A stretch of DNA of 41,828 nt, taken from contig JAEZIB010000113.1 in NCBI GenBank assembly GCA_023416275.1, forward strand, positions 1 through 41,828. Direction: 5' to 3'. Below are positions 6,149 through 15,193 of the stretch, piece by piece. Numbering within the stretch: position 1 is the first letter of the stretch; each line of letters starts with the position of its first letter. Source of the DNA: Bacillota bacterium. Its GTDB lineage: Bacteria > Bacillota > Clostridia > Acetivibrionales > DSM-1351. Made by a program: the position numbers and the translations under genes. Under the pieces are notes generated by a model. It ran no database searches. It was not told where the DNA came from and worked only from the letters and a program-made list of their open reading frames with translations.

Positions 6149-8593
6149 TTATTTCTCTTCTTCAGTCTTTTTTCTTAAAAGCATTGGCAATTCGTGATTT
6201 TTAGATAGAATATCGTTAAGCACAAATTTAATATCATCTAGTAGCTCAGTAGAATTACTGTTTTTAGCCAAACGATTGAGTCTAAACCAAATATGTCCGC
6301 CCTCATCATTTTCCACGCCAGTTGGTTCTCCATTAGCTTCTAATTCTTTTCCAAATGGATATTGTACATTTTTACCTTGCATACTATTGAAATTAGTTAT
6401 TTCCAAAAGCTCTTTACATGCTTCAACACTAAACAATTCCTTTTCTAATAATTCATCTAAATTCATAGGCTCATATGTTCTTATAATAGAACTATCTCCT
6501 GCAATATTCCATGTTCTTTTTCTAACTTCATTAACTACTATTTTTACACTTCCAAATCCTAAAGGCTTTGCCCCTCCAATTTTATGACACTTATTTCCAT
6601 AAATATTATTTTCACCAATTGTCAATACCCAAATAAGTTTTATTAGTTCTTCCTTAGTTATTCTCTCAAAGTAAATATTAAAATCAAACTCGACTTCAGA
6701 GCTAACGGGTCTGACAGTAGTGTTAAGAGCAGAAATTTTCAAGTCACTATCTTTACCATTACGCTCAAAAACTTTTTTAGCTTTTATGGAATGTGAATGC
6801 CAATAAAACTTTCTGCCAAGAATCTCTATATTTTTTAATTTATTTGTTTTAGGCTTTTTCCCATTTAACATGATACTATAGTCATAATTCCATGAATGTG
6901 CATCTTCTATATTTTCTTTGAATTCTACTTTTGGACGTTTTGTATAAAACTCTACTGCTGTTGGTTTAGGTGAGCTTAACTGGTCTAATATCATTATGTC
7001 ATCATAACAATTATCTTTAGTATAACTTTCATTTAGCTTGGCATCTGAAAACCTTATTTTGGAGCCTGTAGATGTCTTAACACCTACCATACCAAATAGC
7101 TTACATGCTGTACATAATTTGTCAGCATCTGAGCAAGCATTATATCCACCGTTATTTTTCAAAATTTCAGTAATAGTATTATTAAATGCTATTCGAGAAA
7201 TACATGCTGGAGCAAGATATATTTTTCCTGAAATACTATCGCTATACCAAACGGGATATATTTTCTTCTTATCGAGTTTAAAATTTCTATATCCATAGTG
7301 ATATCCAGTAGGATTCTCTTTTGTGTTTAAATAAATATTTACAGAAGAATTATATACATCCAATACTTTTTCAAGTAGTGCTACTTCGCTAGTTACGTCC
7401 CTAATTTTAGTTTTGTTCTTTTTATGTTTAAAAAAATAATCATATTTTTTGTTTGAATTTTCCTTATCACACTCACCTAATACAAGGAAACCTTCTTTCA
7501 TATTATTATAATTTTTCCCTATATCACATGCTGTTTTATTATTAACTCTATACTTCTCAATATTATGTGAATAAAATCTTTTTTTGTTGTCTTGATTGTC
7601 TTCTATAAATTTTTCGTCATTTTCGATCTTTACCTCATATTCCTCGCCTTTTTTACCACTATATGTATTAATCTTAACTTTATCTGCTTCATATAAAATC
7701 CACTTTCCATCATCAGTTTTTTCTATTAATCCAGATTTATTAGGAATTTTGCTTCTTCCTGTAATCAATCTATCCGACGTCATCATACACGAATCCGTCA
7801 AAGCCTCAAAAGCAGATCTAATTACTCCACGAATACTACTGCCTGGAATTATAGGTTCTTTTGGATTATCCTTTTTATTTTTTCCTGATAAATCGTTGTA
7901 TGAGAAAAAGTCAAAGTTCTTATGTTTTTCATTATTGTCTTCATTTTGGGTTTTATTGTCTTCCTTTTTTGTTTTCTTATTTTCTTCCTTTTTATCACTT
8001 GCAATTTCTGCCAAACCAAAAGCATTGTCATTAGTTATATTTGGGATAAAGATTGGAGTCTTAGTTCTCAATGTACAATTAATTGAGCCTGTAAGCAGTT
8101 TATCCGAAAAATCCGCTTTCTCTGTATCATCTCTGCTTACTCTATTTCCAAGCCTTATGAAATTATATGGATTAACAAATTTCTCTCCAAACTCTTCAAT
8201 ATTGTTAGGATATGTACGCTGTGTAGATGATTCATTATATGACGAAATATTACTTGTTCCTTTATTTTGCGGTCTGTTTTTATTATGACTGTTTTTGTGG
8301 TCTGTTTTATTTCCCATATTGTTAGTTTTTCCCACATTAGCAGGTGTTTCTCTTGATTCTAACGTAGAGTTTTGATTACCTTTTGAGCCAGCATCATTTT
8401 TTCTTGCTGAACTGCTTTGTTGTTGATTTTTAGCTCCATCATCATTACTCATTTTTACAATATTGGGTTGTGTTCCATTTTCAGCATTTTCTTTTACAGT
8501 CTCAGAAGGTGTTTTTCTTTCATTGTTTATATTAAGTTTATTCTTGTATTCTTCACCATATTTTTCTTTTATTAAATCTTTAATACTAGCCAC
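6149..8593 (-). CDS. TIGR03986-type RAMP protein of the type III-D effector
   Basis: The likely start is GTG at 8593 (814 residues), because AGGAGG lies nine bases before it; an ATG at 8611 would put that site inside the gene. After an Asn/Ser/Lys-rich disordered N-terminal region of about 110 residues, a RAMP domain begins (GSINCTLRTKTPIFIPNI) and continues to IIPGSSIRGVIRSAFEALTD, the loop motif of Cas7-like subunits. Further on are a CTACKLFGMVG segment and a C-terminal IGGAKPLGFGSVKIVV glycine-rich loop. This order matches the large RAMP family TIGR03986, found in type III loci, whose role is probably as a backbone or cap subunit. It is the last of five overlapping genes. A charged low-complexity insert (around residues 205-235) is unusual. 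Its catalytic status is unknown. Confidence 0.8.
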   Translation of the reverse strand: MASIKDLIKEKYGEEYKNKLNINNERKTPSETVKENAENGTQPNIVKMSNDDGAKNQQQSSSARKNDAGSKGNQNSTLESRETPANVGKTNNMGNKTDHKNSHNKNRPQNKGTSNISSYNESSTQRTYPNNIEEFGEKFVNPYNFIRLGNRVSRDDTEKADFSDKLLTGSINCTLRTKTPIFIPNITNDNAFGLAEIASDKKEENKKTKKEDNKTQNEDNNEKHKNFDFFSYNDLSGKNKKDNPKEPIIPGSSIRGVIRSAFEALTDSCMMTSDRLITGRSKIPNKSGLIEKTDDGKWILYEADKVKINTYSGKKGEEYEVKIENDEKFIEDNQDNKKRFYSHNIEKYRVNNKTACDIGKNYNNMKEGFLVLGECDKENSNKKYDYFFKHKKNKTKIRDVTSEVALLEKVLDVYNSSVNIYLNTKENPTGYHYGYRNFKLDKKKIYPVWYSDSISGKIYLAPACISRIAFNNTITEILKNNGGYNACSDADKLCTACKLFGMVGVKTSTGSKIRFSDAKLNESYTKDNCYDDIMILDQLSSPKPTAVEFYTKRPKVEFKENIEDAHSWNYDYSIMLNGKKPKTNKLKNIEILGRKFYWHSHSIKAKKVFERNGKDSDLKISALNTTVRPVSSEVEFDFNIYFERITKEELIKLIWVLTIGENNIYGNKCHKIGGAKPLGFGSVKIVVNEVRKRTWNIAGDSSIIRTYEPMNLDELLEKELFSVEACKELLEITNFNSMQGKNVQYPFGKELEANGEPTGVENDEGGHIWFRLNRLAKNSNSTELLDDIKFVLNDILSKNHELPMLLRKKTEEEK

Positions 8594-9215
8594 AACACTC
8601 CACCTCCTCATTTTCTCCTGCTATAAACCCTGCCAATCTCCAATCTGCCACCTCTGGTGAACCATCTTCATCAAATTTTATGTAAGTTTTAATTAAAAGC
8701 TTTAAAGCTTTATCCTTGAACTTTTCTATAGTTTCATTATTCTTGTCTTTTAAGAATGGCAACTCAGGCAAGCTTCTAATTTTACTTTTAAATTTCCCAT
8801 CCTTCTGCCACTCTCCATCAAGATAATGTTGTTCTTTATAAATATACAGATTGTTGTTCTCATTGTAATCATCAAGATAGCGATAAAAAAACGCATCTTT
8901 TTCAAAAGAATATATAACCCTAACCTCAAAGCATCTATTAAAAATTCGAAGCTCCAATAATTTATCCGCATTATATTTTTTCTTAAATCCTTCGTTAAGT
9001 TCTTTGTTTATATATTTTCCAAAACAAACACAGTCCTTGAATACTGCATATACAAAGCAATTTTCAGCTTTTTCGTTTACATCAAAATAGTCTTTATTAC
9101 TAGAATCTTCTTTTGTTTCATAAATACCCTTTAATCTATCAATCAATTCTTTAGGAATTACATTTACAATTTCCTCTTCTATATCTGACCATCTTATTTT
9201 CTTCGTTCCACTCAT
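8586..9215 (-). CDS. csx19: Csx19-like (TIGR03984-type) type III-D protein
   Basis: The 209-residue protein starts at 9215, where the ATG overlaps the upstream stop as ATGA and a GAGGAG site precedes it. It contains the pattern typical of the small III-D protein family TIGR03984/Csx19: a central FVYAVFKDCVCFGKY strand, LLELRIFNRCFEVRV, then a basic-aromatic FFYRYLDDY and YLDGEWQKDGKF. Members are conserved only beside csx10-type effectors, and their function is not established. It sits fourth in the operon, overlapping the next gene by 8 nt. Family assignment rests on my recollection of the pattern and on context. Confidence 0.68.
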   Translation of the reverse strand: MSGTKKIRWSDIEEEIVNVIPKELIDRLKGIYETKEDSSNKDYFDVNEKAENCFVYAVFKDCVCFGKYINKELNEGFKKKYNADKLLELRIFNRCFEVRVIYSFEKDAFFYRYLDDYNENNNLYIYKEQHYLDGEWQKDGKFKSKIRSLPELPFLKDKNNETIEKFKDKALKLLIKTYIKFDEDGSPEVADWRLAGFIAGENEEVECCG

Positions 9216-10774
9216 TTCTTTCTCAACTCCTCTGCAAGTGATTTTATGCATTCTTCCCTTATGAAATCATTATTATCTTTAATTTTAACCTCCATAATTC
9301 CTCTACCTACAGCAGTTTCACCACCAATTGCCAATAGTCCTTCGCCAAGGTCATCGAGGCATAGGAAAATCAAACCCAGTACAGCCTTTTTCTTATCACA
9401 GTTTCTGTTGATTCCTATTTTAAGAGTTGTCTTTCCACCACAGCATACATTTTCAGTAAATAGTGATCCATGCATTGAGCCGCCAGTAAATCTATCTATT
9501 TTTGTTCTTGTTATAGGTATAATTGTGCCATTCTCAATTTCACTTTCAAAAAAACTAAGATTTGATTTGCAGAATTTTTCATCGTTTTTTTCGTCATTGC
9601 TTGCATTTACTTTTTGTAGATTTTCACTTGGACCAAATGCAATATTAAGTATGCGATTAACTTTTTCTTTAATTACACGTTCAACTTTGTCTTTATCACT
9701 AATTACATCAACACCTATATCATTTGGACTCATTGAATAAAGTATTTCTTCTAAAATCAGTTCTGATCTATGTCTGAATGCGCCTGCCCAAGTTGTACCT
9801 GGAATTACAGGATATTTATTAGAAGAACAGAGTTGTCCGTAATCAAGCTTTTCAATGTTAGGGTAGCTTTTGACTGCATCCTTATCACAGTTATTTTCAC
9901 TCATTATACTTGAATTACAAGTGCTATCACTATTTACATCTTGTTCAGAGCTACTGTCAAATATCATATTAGGATCAACATTGTAATCACGTATCATTAA
10001 AGTATCAGGTATTTTAATATCTGCTTCTATTCCGTAAAAGTTTATATCTGTAGCAAGTTCTTCCTCTTCCCACTTATCCTCGCTGTACGGGTCAAAGTCC
10101 AGCCATTCTTCAACTTTCTCTTTTGTAAAAGTTTTTGAATAATACTGTGCTCCCATATATCCCAATCCACGGCTTGTTTTTGAGCCTATACGAAGTTCTC
10201 CCGAATTAATTGCAGTTGCAACCTGTTTAATTATACCTTTAAATACTTCAGCGTCAACACTATCACCGCAATATTCAATTATTGTCTCAAATTTCGCACC
10301 CTGCTCAATAATTTCATAGTTGTACTTTCCAGTGTTAATGGCTGTCTTCCTATCATCCAGCTTAACACCATCTCTAAATGAAATAATAAACTTAGGCTCT
10401 GATTTTTTCTTTTGATTCTCTGCATTACTTGTGGAGGATTCACTACAATTGTTCTCGTTTTCTACTAGCACTGCATCCCCAAAGTATATTGTACTTTGCC
10501 TTGCTTTATGTTCCTCTTTTGTGTTCCCTCTTTTTATATATCCAAAAAACTCCTTAATAATATCATCTTTATCTTTGCCAGATATACTTATATTGTTAGT
10601 CTCTATGTAATTTCTGAATATTCCAGCCAGTGTAGAGCCTGGTATAAATGGCTCACCCCCACGTTTGATTATATCCTTATCGCTGAACTCATCCATGCCT
10701 GAGCAAACTGAAAATGGAGATTTTGTTTTAAGAATTAGTTTAATATATACCCTTTCGGTTGTATTATTAGTCAT
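9212..10774 (-). CDS. cas7: Tandem two-RAMP Cas7 (Csm3-like) backbone protein
   Basis: The start at 10774 follows GGGAGGAG and gives 520 residues; it overlaps the end of csx10 by 8 nt. Two RAMP domains are fused. The first has D34 just before PFIPGSTLAGIFR (42-54) and ends near GSKTSRGLG (197-205). The second has D311 before VIPGTTWAGAFRHR (323-336) and ends in a GGETAVGRG loop near the C-terminus. In Csm3-type Cas7 an aspartate in this place cuts target RNA every six nucleotides, so D34 and D311 are candidate catalytic residues. One chain would fill two backbone positions. An acidic, Ser/Asn-rich stretch (about 273-300) separates the domains. The fusion is consistent with type III-D loci. 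Confidence 0.82.
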   Translation of the reverse strand: MTNNTTERVYIKLILKTKSPFSVCSGMDEFSDKDIIKRGGEPFIPGSTLAGIFRNYIETNNISISGKDKDDIIKEFFGYIKRGNTKEEHKARQSTIYFGDAVLVENENNCSESSTSNAENQKKKSEPKFIISFRDGVKLDDRKTAINTGKYNYEIIEQGAKFETIIEYCGDSVDAEVFKGIIKQVATAINSGELRIGSKTSRGLGYMGAQYYSKTFTKEKVEEWLDFDPYSEDKWEEEELATDINFYGIEADIKIPDTLMIRDYNVDPNMIFDSSSEQDVNSDSTCNSSIMSENNCDKDAVKSYPNIEKLDYGQLCSSNKYPVIPGTTWAGAFRHRSELILEEILYSMSPNDIGVDVISDKDKVERVIKEKVNRILNIAFGPSENLQKVNASNDEKNDEKFCKSNLSFFESEIENGTIIPITRTKIDRFTGGSMHGSLFTENVCCGGKTTLKIGINRNCDKKKAVLGLIFLCLDDLGEGLLAIGGETAVGRGIMEVKIKDNNDFIREECIKSLAEELRKK

Positions 10775-13208
10775 TGTTTTCTCCTCCCTTTTCATTGCCG
10801 TTTATTCTTATGTTAAGTTTGCATTGTGTCAGCAAGTTAGCGTAATAGTACTTCCAATTAATACTCAATGTTTTTTCAGTATTGGCTATAATCTCTTTCC
10901 ATCTATTTTCACTATTTAGATCATTTTTGTTTTCTTTATCAGCTTTATTGGCAGAATTATTTTTGCATTCATTTTTATTTGAAATATTTGCGTTTGTGTC
11001 TTCAAATAATAATTTTCTAACTTTTTCCTTCTTTTCTTTATCCTTAATAGAGTCTACAAAGCTTATAAATTCAGAAAAATCCTTATAATTTAAGCACTTT
11101 ACAAGAAGGTTATTTATTGTTGTTGAATTTATTTCAAGCCTGTCTTCCTTTTTTATTTCTTCTGAATTAATATTAAGCCTTTGCGCATTAGCAAATGCTT
11201 TTTTCTTTAGCTCTAATAAGTTTTTTTGCTTATTGATATTATTTTCTAATACTTTAAGCATATTATCTGAACTCTGAGTTTCAGTTTTATCTGTATTGGT
11301 GGTACTCCAGCCATTTTCCTCTAAGGCTTGAATTTCATTTGAAACAGCATCTTCTTTTATCCAAACATACATTTTTCCCAAGCCCTCATGCTGCCTTTCT
11401 CCAATGCTAATGTATTTTTTAATTTCGCTCTTGTCACCCTTATAAGTAAAAACAAATACACTACCTGGAGCAATGGCAGGTACAGGAGGTCTTTCCAAAT
11501 TCCATTTCCTATTGTAGCCACCTATTTGGTCAATTTTAATATATGATGCTATTTCTTCATCATCGTATTTTATTACGTTATCCGTGCCAAATAACTCCTT
11601 TGAAATTCTCTTAATAATTTCCTTTGGCTTTATAATATTGCCCCCTAAATCGTCAAAAAACATAATATGTGCTTGTGCAACTACAGCAAGTTCATTATCC
11701 TTGTTTACTGAAATTTTTATTTCATCTGTTGCTTCCTCTTTATACTTAATAACTGTTATAGAACCATATTGAGCAGTTTTGGACTTTCCAATTCGCATCT
11801 TGCAGTTATTATCATTTAGTAATTTAACAATATTTTCGAGGTCTTCTTTTTTACCCTCAATCTCACCAGTAAAGTATTGGTCGGCACTTATTGCATTATA
11901 TTGATAAAAGGTGTCTATAGCTTTGTCTTTAACTTTTTTACCGTCAATGTCAACAGGTCTTGCATGATGGTAGAATACTTCTCTTTTAACCTCTATCAAA
12001 CGCTCTTTATTAATTGCATATTCTATATTACACTTATCTTCTGAATTTTCTTTGTTGCAAAGTAATTCATCAAATGGTTTTATATCTATATCACTAATAT
12101 ATTTGTCTGTTAGTGCTTTAGACGGAGCAGATACCGAATTGAATGCACTATTATAGCATGTTCCATCTTGTTTCTTCTTTTTACAGGTAATAGGTGCTGG
12201 AAAATATCTGCTATTGTTCTTATCTGAAATATAGAAATTTGAAAATTTCAGTCCATCCTCTTGACCATTTACAAAAAGTCTGTAGAACTCTTCATCAGCT
12301 TCATTACTCTTTAAATACTGACCTGCAAAATACCCTAGTACAGTTGAGCCTGGAATATAATCCATTGATTCAGAAGCCTTATTGCTGGAAATCATTATTG
12401 GTGAGTCCAATCTAATTTGAAGTTTAATCTTTTTGCGAAGGGTATCTTCGCAATTATCAGAAATTGTAATATTAAGCCTCTCGTTATTGCTTTCTTTGTC
12501 CTTATCTAAAGTAAGCTTAACTGCTCCAAAGCCTCTTGTCCTGTTAGAGCCAATATGCCTTAATGCTTTGCAGCAATTTTCTAATATTTTTTTATCTTTA
12601 TCGTCATCCTTTGGGGCTGACAAACTAGCCTCAGCAATAAATACCCTATTTATATCTTTTTTAGTGGCTTCGTTATTATCTTCATTATTTTTGTTAACTT
12701 CATTTTGATTATTATCAGCTATTTCTTTTTTTATTGGATCTATGCAATTAATAACTCTAATAGTTCTGAGACTTCCATCTTTAGCGGTTCCTGATTCTTC
12801 ATCGATTGCTGTCCTTGTTCTAGTAGATGTAAAATAGTTTATAATATCACTTCTTCTTATTTTATGCTCCTCGTTTTTGTTATCAGCTTTACTATTCCTC
12901 TCGTCAAGCTGGTTATATATTTCTTTATAGTTTTCTATGTAGGCATTAGAAATACTAAGTGAGCCACCTTCATTTAAACCCTTTTCACCAAAAAGTCTTT
13001 TTTTATCTTCCTCGGTGCAGTTATTCCAATTCCATTCTATTAATTCATTACAAGCGTCTGCCAAACAGCCCTTTAGCCTTTTTGCAGGAATATAAGGGAA
13101 TCCAAATTTATCAAAGCATACATCACTATCTATATAGCTTCCGTGTCCACTGCCTGATTGCGCACATAAATCTGATTTAAGCTCTATTTTAATCTTAAAA
13201 TGTGTCAT
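10767..13208 (-). CDS. csx10: Csx10, Cas5-group RAMP of type III-D, with a long C-terminal extension
   Basis: The 813-residue protein opens with a classic Csx10 signature: SGSGHGSYIDSDVCFDKFG then FPYIPAKRLKGCL (18-48). A second RAMP-like unit starts near residue 268 and contains DYIPGSTVLGYFAGQYL. A third glycine-rich element, HEGLGKMYVWI, lies near 610. Csx10 is the Cas5-group protein that defines type III-D and should hold the crRNA handle. The last 190 or so residues are helical and charged, beyond the RAMP core, and could be a fused small subunit. Asn/Asp/Lys-rich inserts (for example around 170-185) are present. The ATG overlaps the cas10 stop as ATGA, and the next gene overlaps by 8 nt. 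Confidence 0.88.
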   Translation of the reverse strand: MTHFKIKIELKSDLCAQSGSGHGSYIDSDVCFDKFGFPYIPAKRLKGCLADACNELIEWNWNNCTEEDKKRLFGEKGLNEGGSLSISNAYIENYKEIYNQLDERNSKADNKNEEHKIRRSDIINYFTSTRTRTAIDEESGTAKDGSLRTIRVINCIDPIKKEIADNNQNEVNKNNEDNNEATKKDINRVFIAEASLSAPKDDDKDKKILENCCKALRHIGSNRTRGFGAVKLTLDKDKESNNERLNITISDNCEDTLRKKIKLQIRLDSPIMISSNKASESMDYIPGSTVLGYFAGQYLKSNEADEEFYRLFVNGQEDGLKFSNFYISDKNNSRYFPAPITCKKKKQDGTCYNSAFNSVSAPSKALTDKYISDIDIKPFDELLCNKENSEDKCNIEYAINKERLIEVKREVFYHHARPVDIDGKKVKDKAIDTFYQYNAISADQYFTGEIEGKKEDLENIVKLLNDNNCKMRIGKSKTAQYGSITVIKYKEEATDEIKISVNKDNELAVVAQAHIMFFDDLGGNIIKPKEIIKRISKELFGTDNVIKYDDEEIASYIKIDQIGGYNRKWNLERPPVPAIAPGSVFVFTYKGDKSEIKKYISIGERQHEGLGKMYVWIKEDAVSNEIQALEENGWSTTNTDKTETQSSDNMLKVLENNINKQKNLLELKKKAFANAQRLNINSEEIKKEDRLEINSTTINNLLVKCLNYKDFSEFISFVDSIKDKEKKEKVRKLLFEDTNANISNKNECKNNSANKADKENKNDLNSENRWKEIIANTEKTLSINWKYYYANLLTQCKLNIRINGNEKGGENND

Positions 13209-15034
13209 ATTAATTTTTCCTCCTTCTCCTTTTGTGCATCAAGCTTATGTTTTACAAAGTTTACTGCAAAGTCATCTATGCTGGAATAAATATCACTAAT
13301 TTCTAATGAATCATAGTATATAGCCTTTAAAGACTTTTCATTTTTACTTCTATTATCTTTATAAAATAATTTAATCTGTTCTTTGTCTGTTTCTTTGTCT
13401 ATATCTTCATTTAAATATTTCTGATATTTTGGTAATTCATATCCTCTCGATTTGAATTGCTTTATAGCATCACTTAAAGCTTCTTCGCTTGAAAAATGTA
13501 GATTCCTGAACTCTATCACTCTTGAATTAGTCCAAGCTTTAAGAGGTTTATTTTGATTAGAGTCGTCTAAGTTTTCGGTATTTTTATCAATATTAGGCTT
13601 TTCCGAATTTTCACAATTTATATTTAAATTCTCTTCAAACGAATTTTCATTTTTTTCGTTTGGAGTTTTACCAGTTGAATAGTATTCTGCAAATTCTTCA
13701 AGCATTTTTATATCCTTTAAAGAATCAATTTCATTACCTGTTACCTGCCATGGACGCCTCAACAGGTTGTAGCCGTTCTCATTTATATATTGGTGTTCTC
13801 TCATACTCTCCAAATCCCCTGTTACTCCTGAAAAGCAGAAATGGAAATCAATAAACCCACGCTTTTTATCACTTGGTACTGACTTCGCTTCAACTTTAGC
13901 ATTTGAGCAACATTCTTCAGCAATCTTGTATGCTAGATTGAAAGGAAAATGGCTGTGTATAAATGCAATTCCAGCGCAGGCAGAGAATCCCATGTTTTTA
14001 CCTTCGCCATCCTCACACTTAACAATTTTTTCAAGATATAGCTTTGTAAGTGGGATTGCTATTCTAGCATTGCATATAAATGTAATATCATCACCAGCAC
14101 AGATTATAGGACGCATTGGTAATTTAGGTGTCTCGCTGTCTTTATTTATATCAAGTTTTTCCCAGTCACCATTAGCACAAATTGCAGTTTGTAGTGCTTT
14201 AGGCATTTCATTATAAGCCTCTACAGTGAAAGCTCGGGTTATTATTTGTGACAATTTCCTAATTTTAGGAACTGCTTCATTATAATTTTTTTGAGCTTTC
14301 ATATTTTCAGTTATTGCATGTGCCATGTTATTACCATCAATATGTACAATAGCAAGCAAGCTTTCTGTTCCCTTGTCCGTAACCATTTCATCTAGGTCAA
14401 GCATGTAATTGATATCATCATTGGTCTTATTATTTTCTTCTAAATAGTTCTTATAAGCCTTTAATTTTAGATTTGTTTCTGTAGAGACTAATTCGTCATC
14501 ACTTACGTCTGATTTATATATATTTTTTTCTACTAATGGCAAGCCAGTATTTGTATCTCTCTTTGTAACAGCAATTCCTCTAGGTATTGTGAGAGGAGGA
14601 TTTTTTTGCTTTGCTATGTTTAGATTTTCCATTAACTTATCTATATCTTCTTCATAGTTTTCATCACATTTAACACATGCTGATGAGACAGACAATCTAT
14701 ATGTCTTATCAAGAATTTTTTCATTCATCCTTCTGTACACAAGCTTGTAATCATATTGATTCTTAAATGCGGCATAAAGGTTTCCGCCACCCTCGTATAT
14801 AATTTCTACTTTCAAATTACTTCTTTCAAAATCGAATACGTTATTTTTACTTTTCCATTTTAAATCCACTTCTTTTGTATTGTTCTCACCAAAAACATCG
14901 TCACATGCTTCTGTAAAACAATCACTTAGAATATTCTTAATTATCTCTGAAGCCCCTATTATCTCCTTTATCTTGTTAGTACAAAAAATAAATTCTTGTA
15001 TTCCCCTCACATCAAAAACTGCCAATACTGACAT
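13205..15034 (-). CDS. cas10: Cas10 of type III-D, no HD domain, AGDD palm motif
   Basis: The 609-residue protein begins directly at the first palm domain (FDVRGIQEFIFCTNKIKEI, residues 7-25, and YEGGGNLYAAF, 80-90). The N-terminal HD nuclease of many Cas10 proteins is absent, as is usual for III-D. The second palm contains HIDGNNMA (231-238) and, at 313-316, AGDD in place of the common GGDD. Both acidic residues that coordinate metal in the cyclic-oligoadenylate synthase are kept, so cyclase activity is likely. A CVKC pair at 120-123 may be part of a zinc site. An acidic Asn-rich linker precedes the C-terminal helical region. It is the first gene of the operon, with a good AAGGAGG site. Without HD, immunity would depend on RNA cutting and second-messenger effectors. 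Confidence 0.9.
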   Translation of the reverse strand: MSVLAVFDVRGIQEFIFCTNKIKEIIGASEIIKNILSDCFTEACDDVFGENNTKEVDLKWKSKNNVFDFERSNLKVEIIYEGGGNLYAAFKNQYDYKLVYRRMNEKILDKTYRLSVSSACVKCDENYEEDIDKLMENLNIAKQKNPPLTIPRGIAVTKRDTNTGLPLVEKNIYKSDVSDDELVSTETNLKLKAYKNYLEENNKTNDDINYMLDLDEMVTDKGTESLLAIVHIDGNNMAHAITENMKAQKNYNEAVPKIRKLSQIITRAFTVEAYNEMPKALQTAICANGDWEKLDINKDSETPKLPMRPIICAGDDITFICNARIAIPLTKLYLEKIVKCEDGEGKNMGFSACAGIAFIHSHFPFNLAYKIAEECCSNAKVEAKSVPSDKKRGFIDFHFCFSGVTGDLESMREHQYINENGYNLLRRPWQVTGNEIDSLKDIKMLEEFAEYYSTGKTPNEKNENSFEENLNINCENSEKPNIDKNTENLDDSNQNKPLKAWTNSRVIEFRNLHFSSEEALSDAIKQFKSRGYELPKYQKYLNEDIDKETDKEQIKLFYKDNRSKNEKSLKAIYYDSLEISDIYSSIDDFAVNFVKHKLDAQKEKEEKLI

Positions 15035-15193
15035 TCAGATTCCTCCTTAGTTTTACATATGTATCTATTATAATACTAATTTTTGTATTTATAACCAAAA
15101 ATATTATATAAATTTCATTTTTGTATTGTTTTAACAAATACCAAGTGTTAAATTTAGACATATAAACTAATAAATATTAAGGGGCTTGATTTA
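15035..15193. promoter_or_regulatory. Divergent promoter region between cas10 and the CARF-HEPN gene
   Basis: This 159-nt, very AT-rich gap lies between divergent genes and must hold both promoters. On the minus strand TATAAT at 15072-15067 is about 33 nt before the cas10 start and is the best -10 candidate; its -35 is weak. On the plus strand AAGGGG precedes the ATG at 15194. Shared control of signal synthase and effector is plausible. Confidence 0.55.

Noticed and set aside
7596..8288. Long hydrophobic plus-strand open frame
   Set aside because: It is antisense to the Asn/Lys-rich part of the TIGR03986 gene; AAA/AAC/GAA codons give Phe/Val/Leu-like codons on the other strand.
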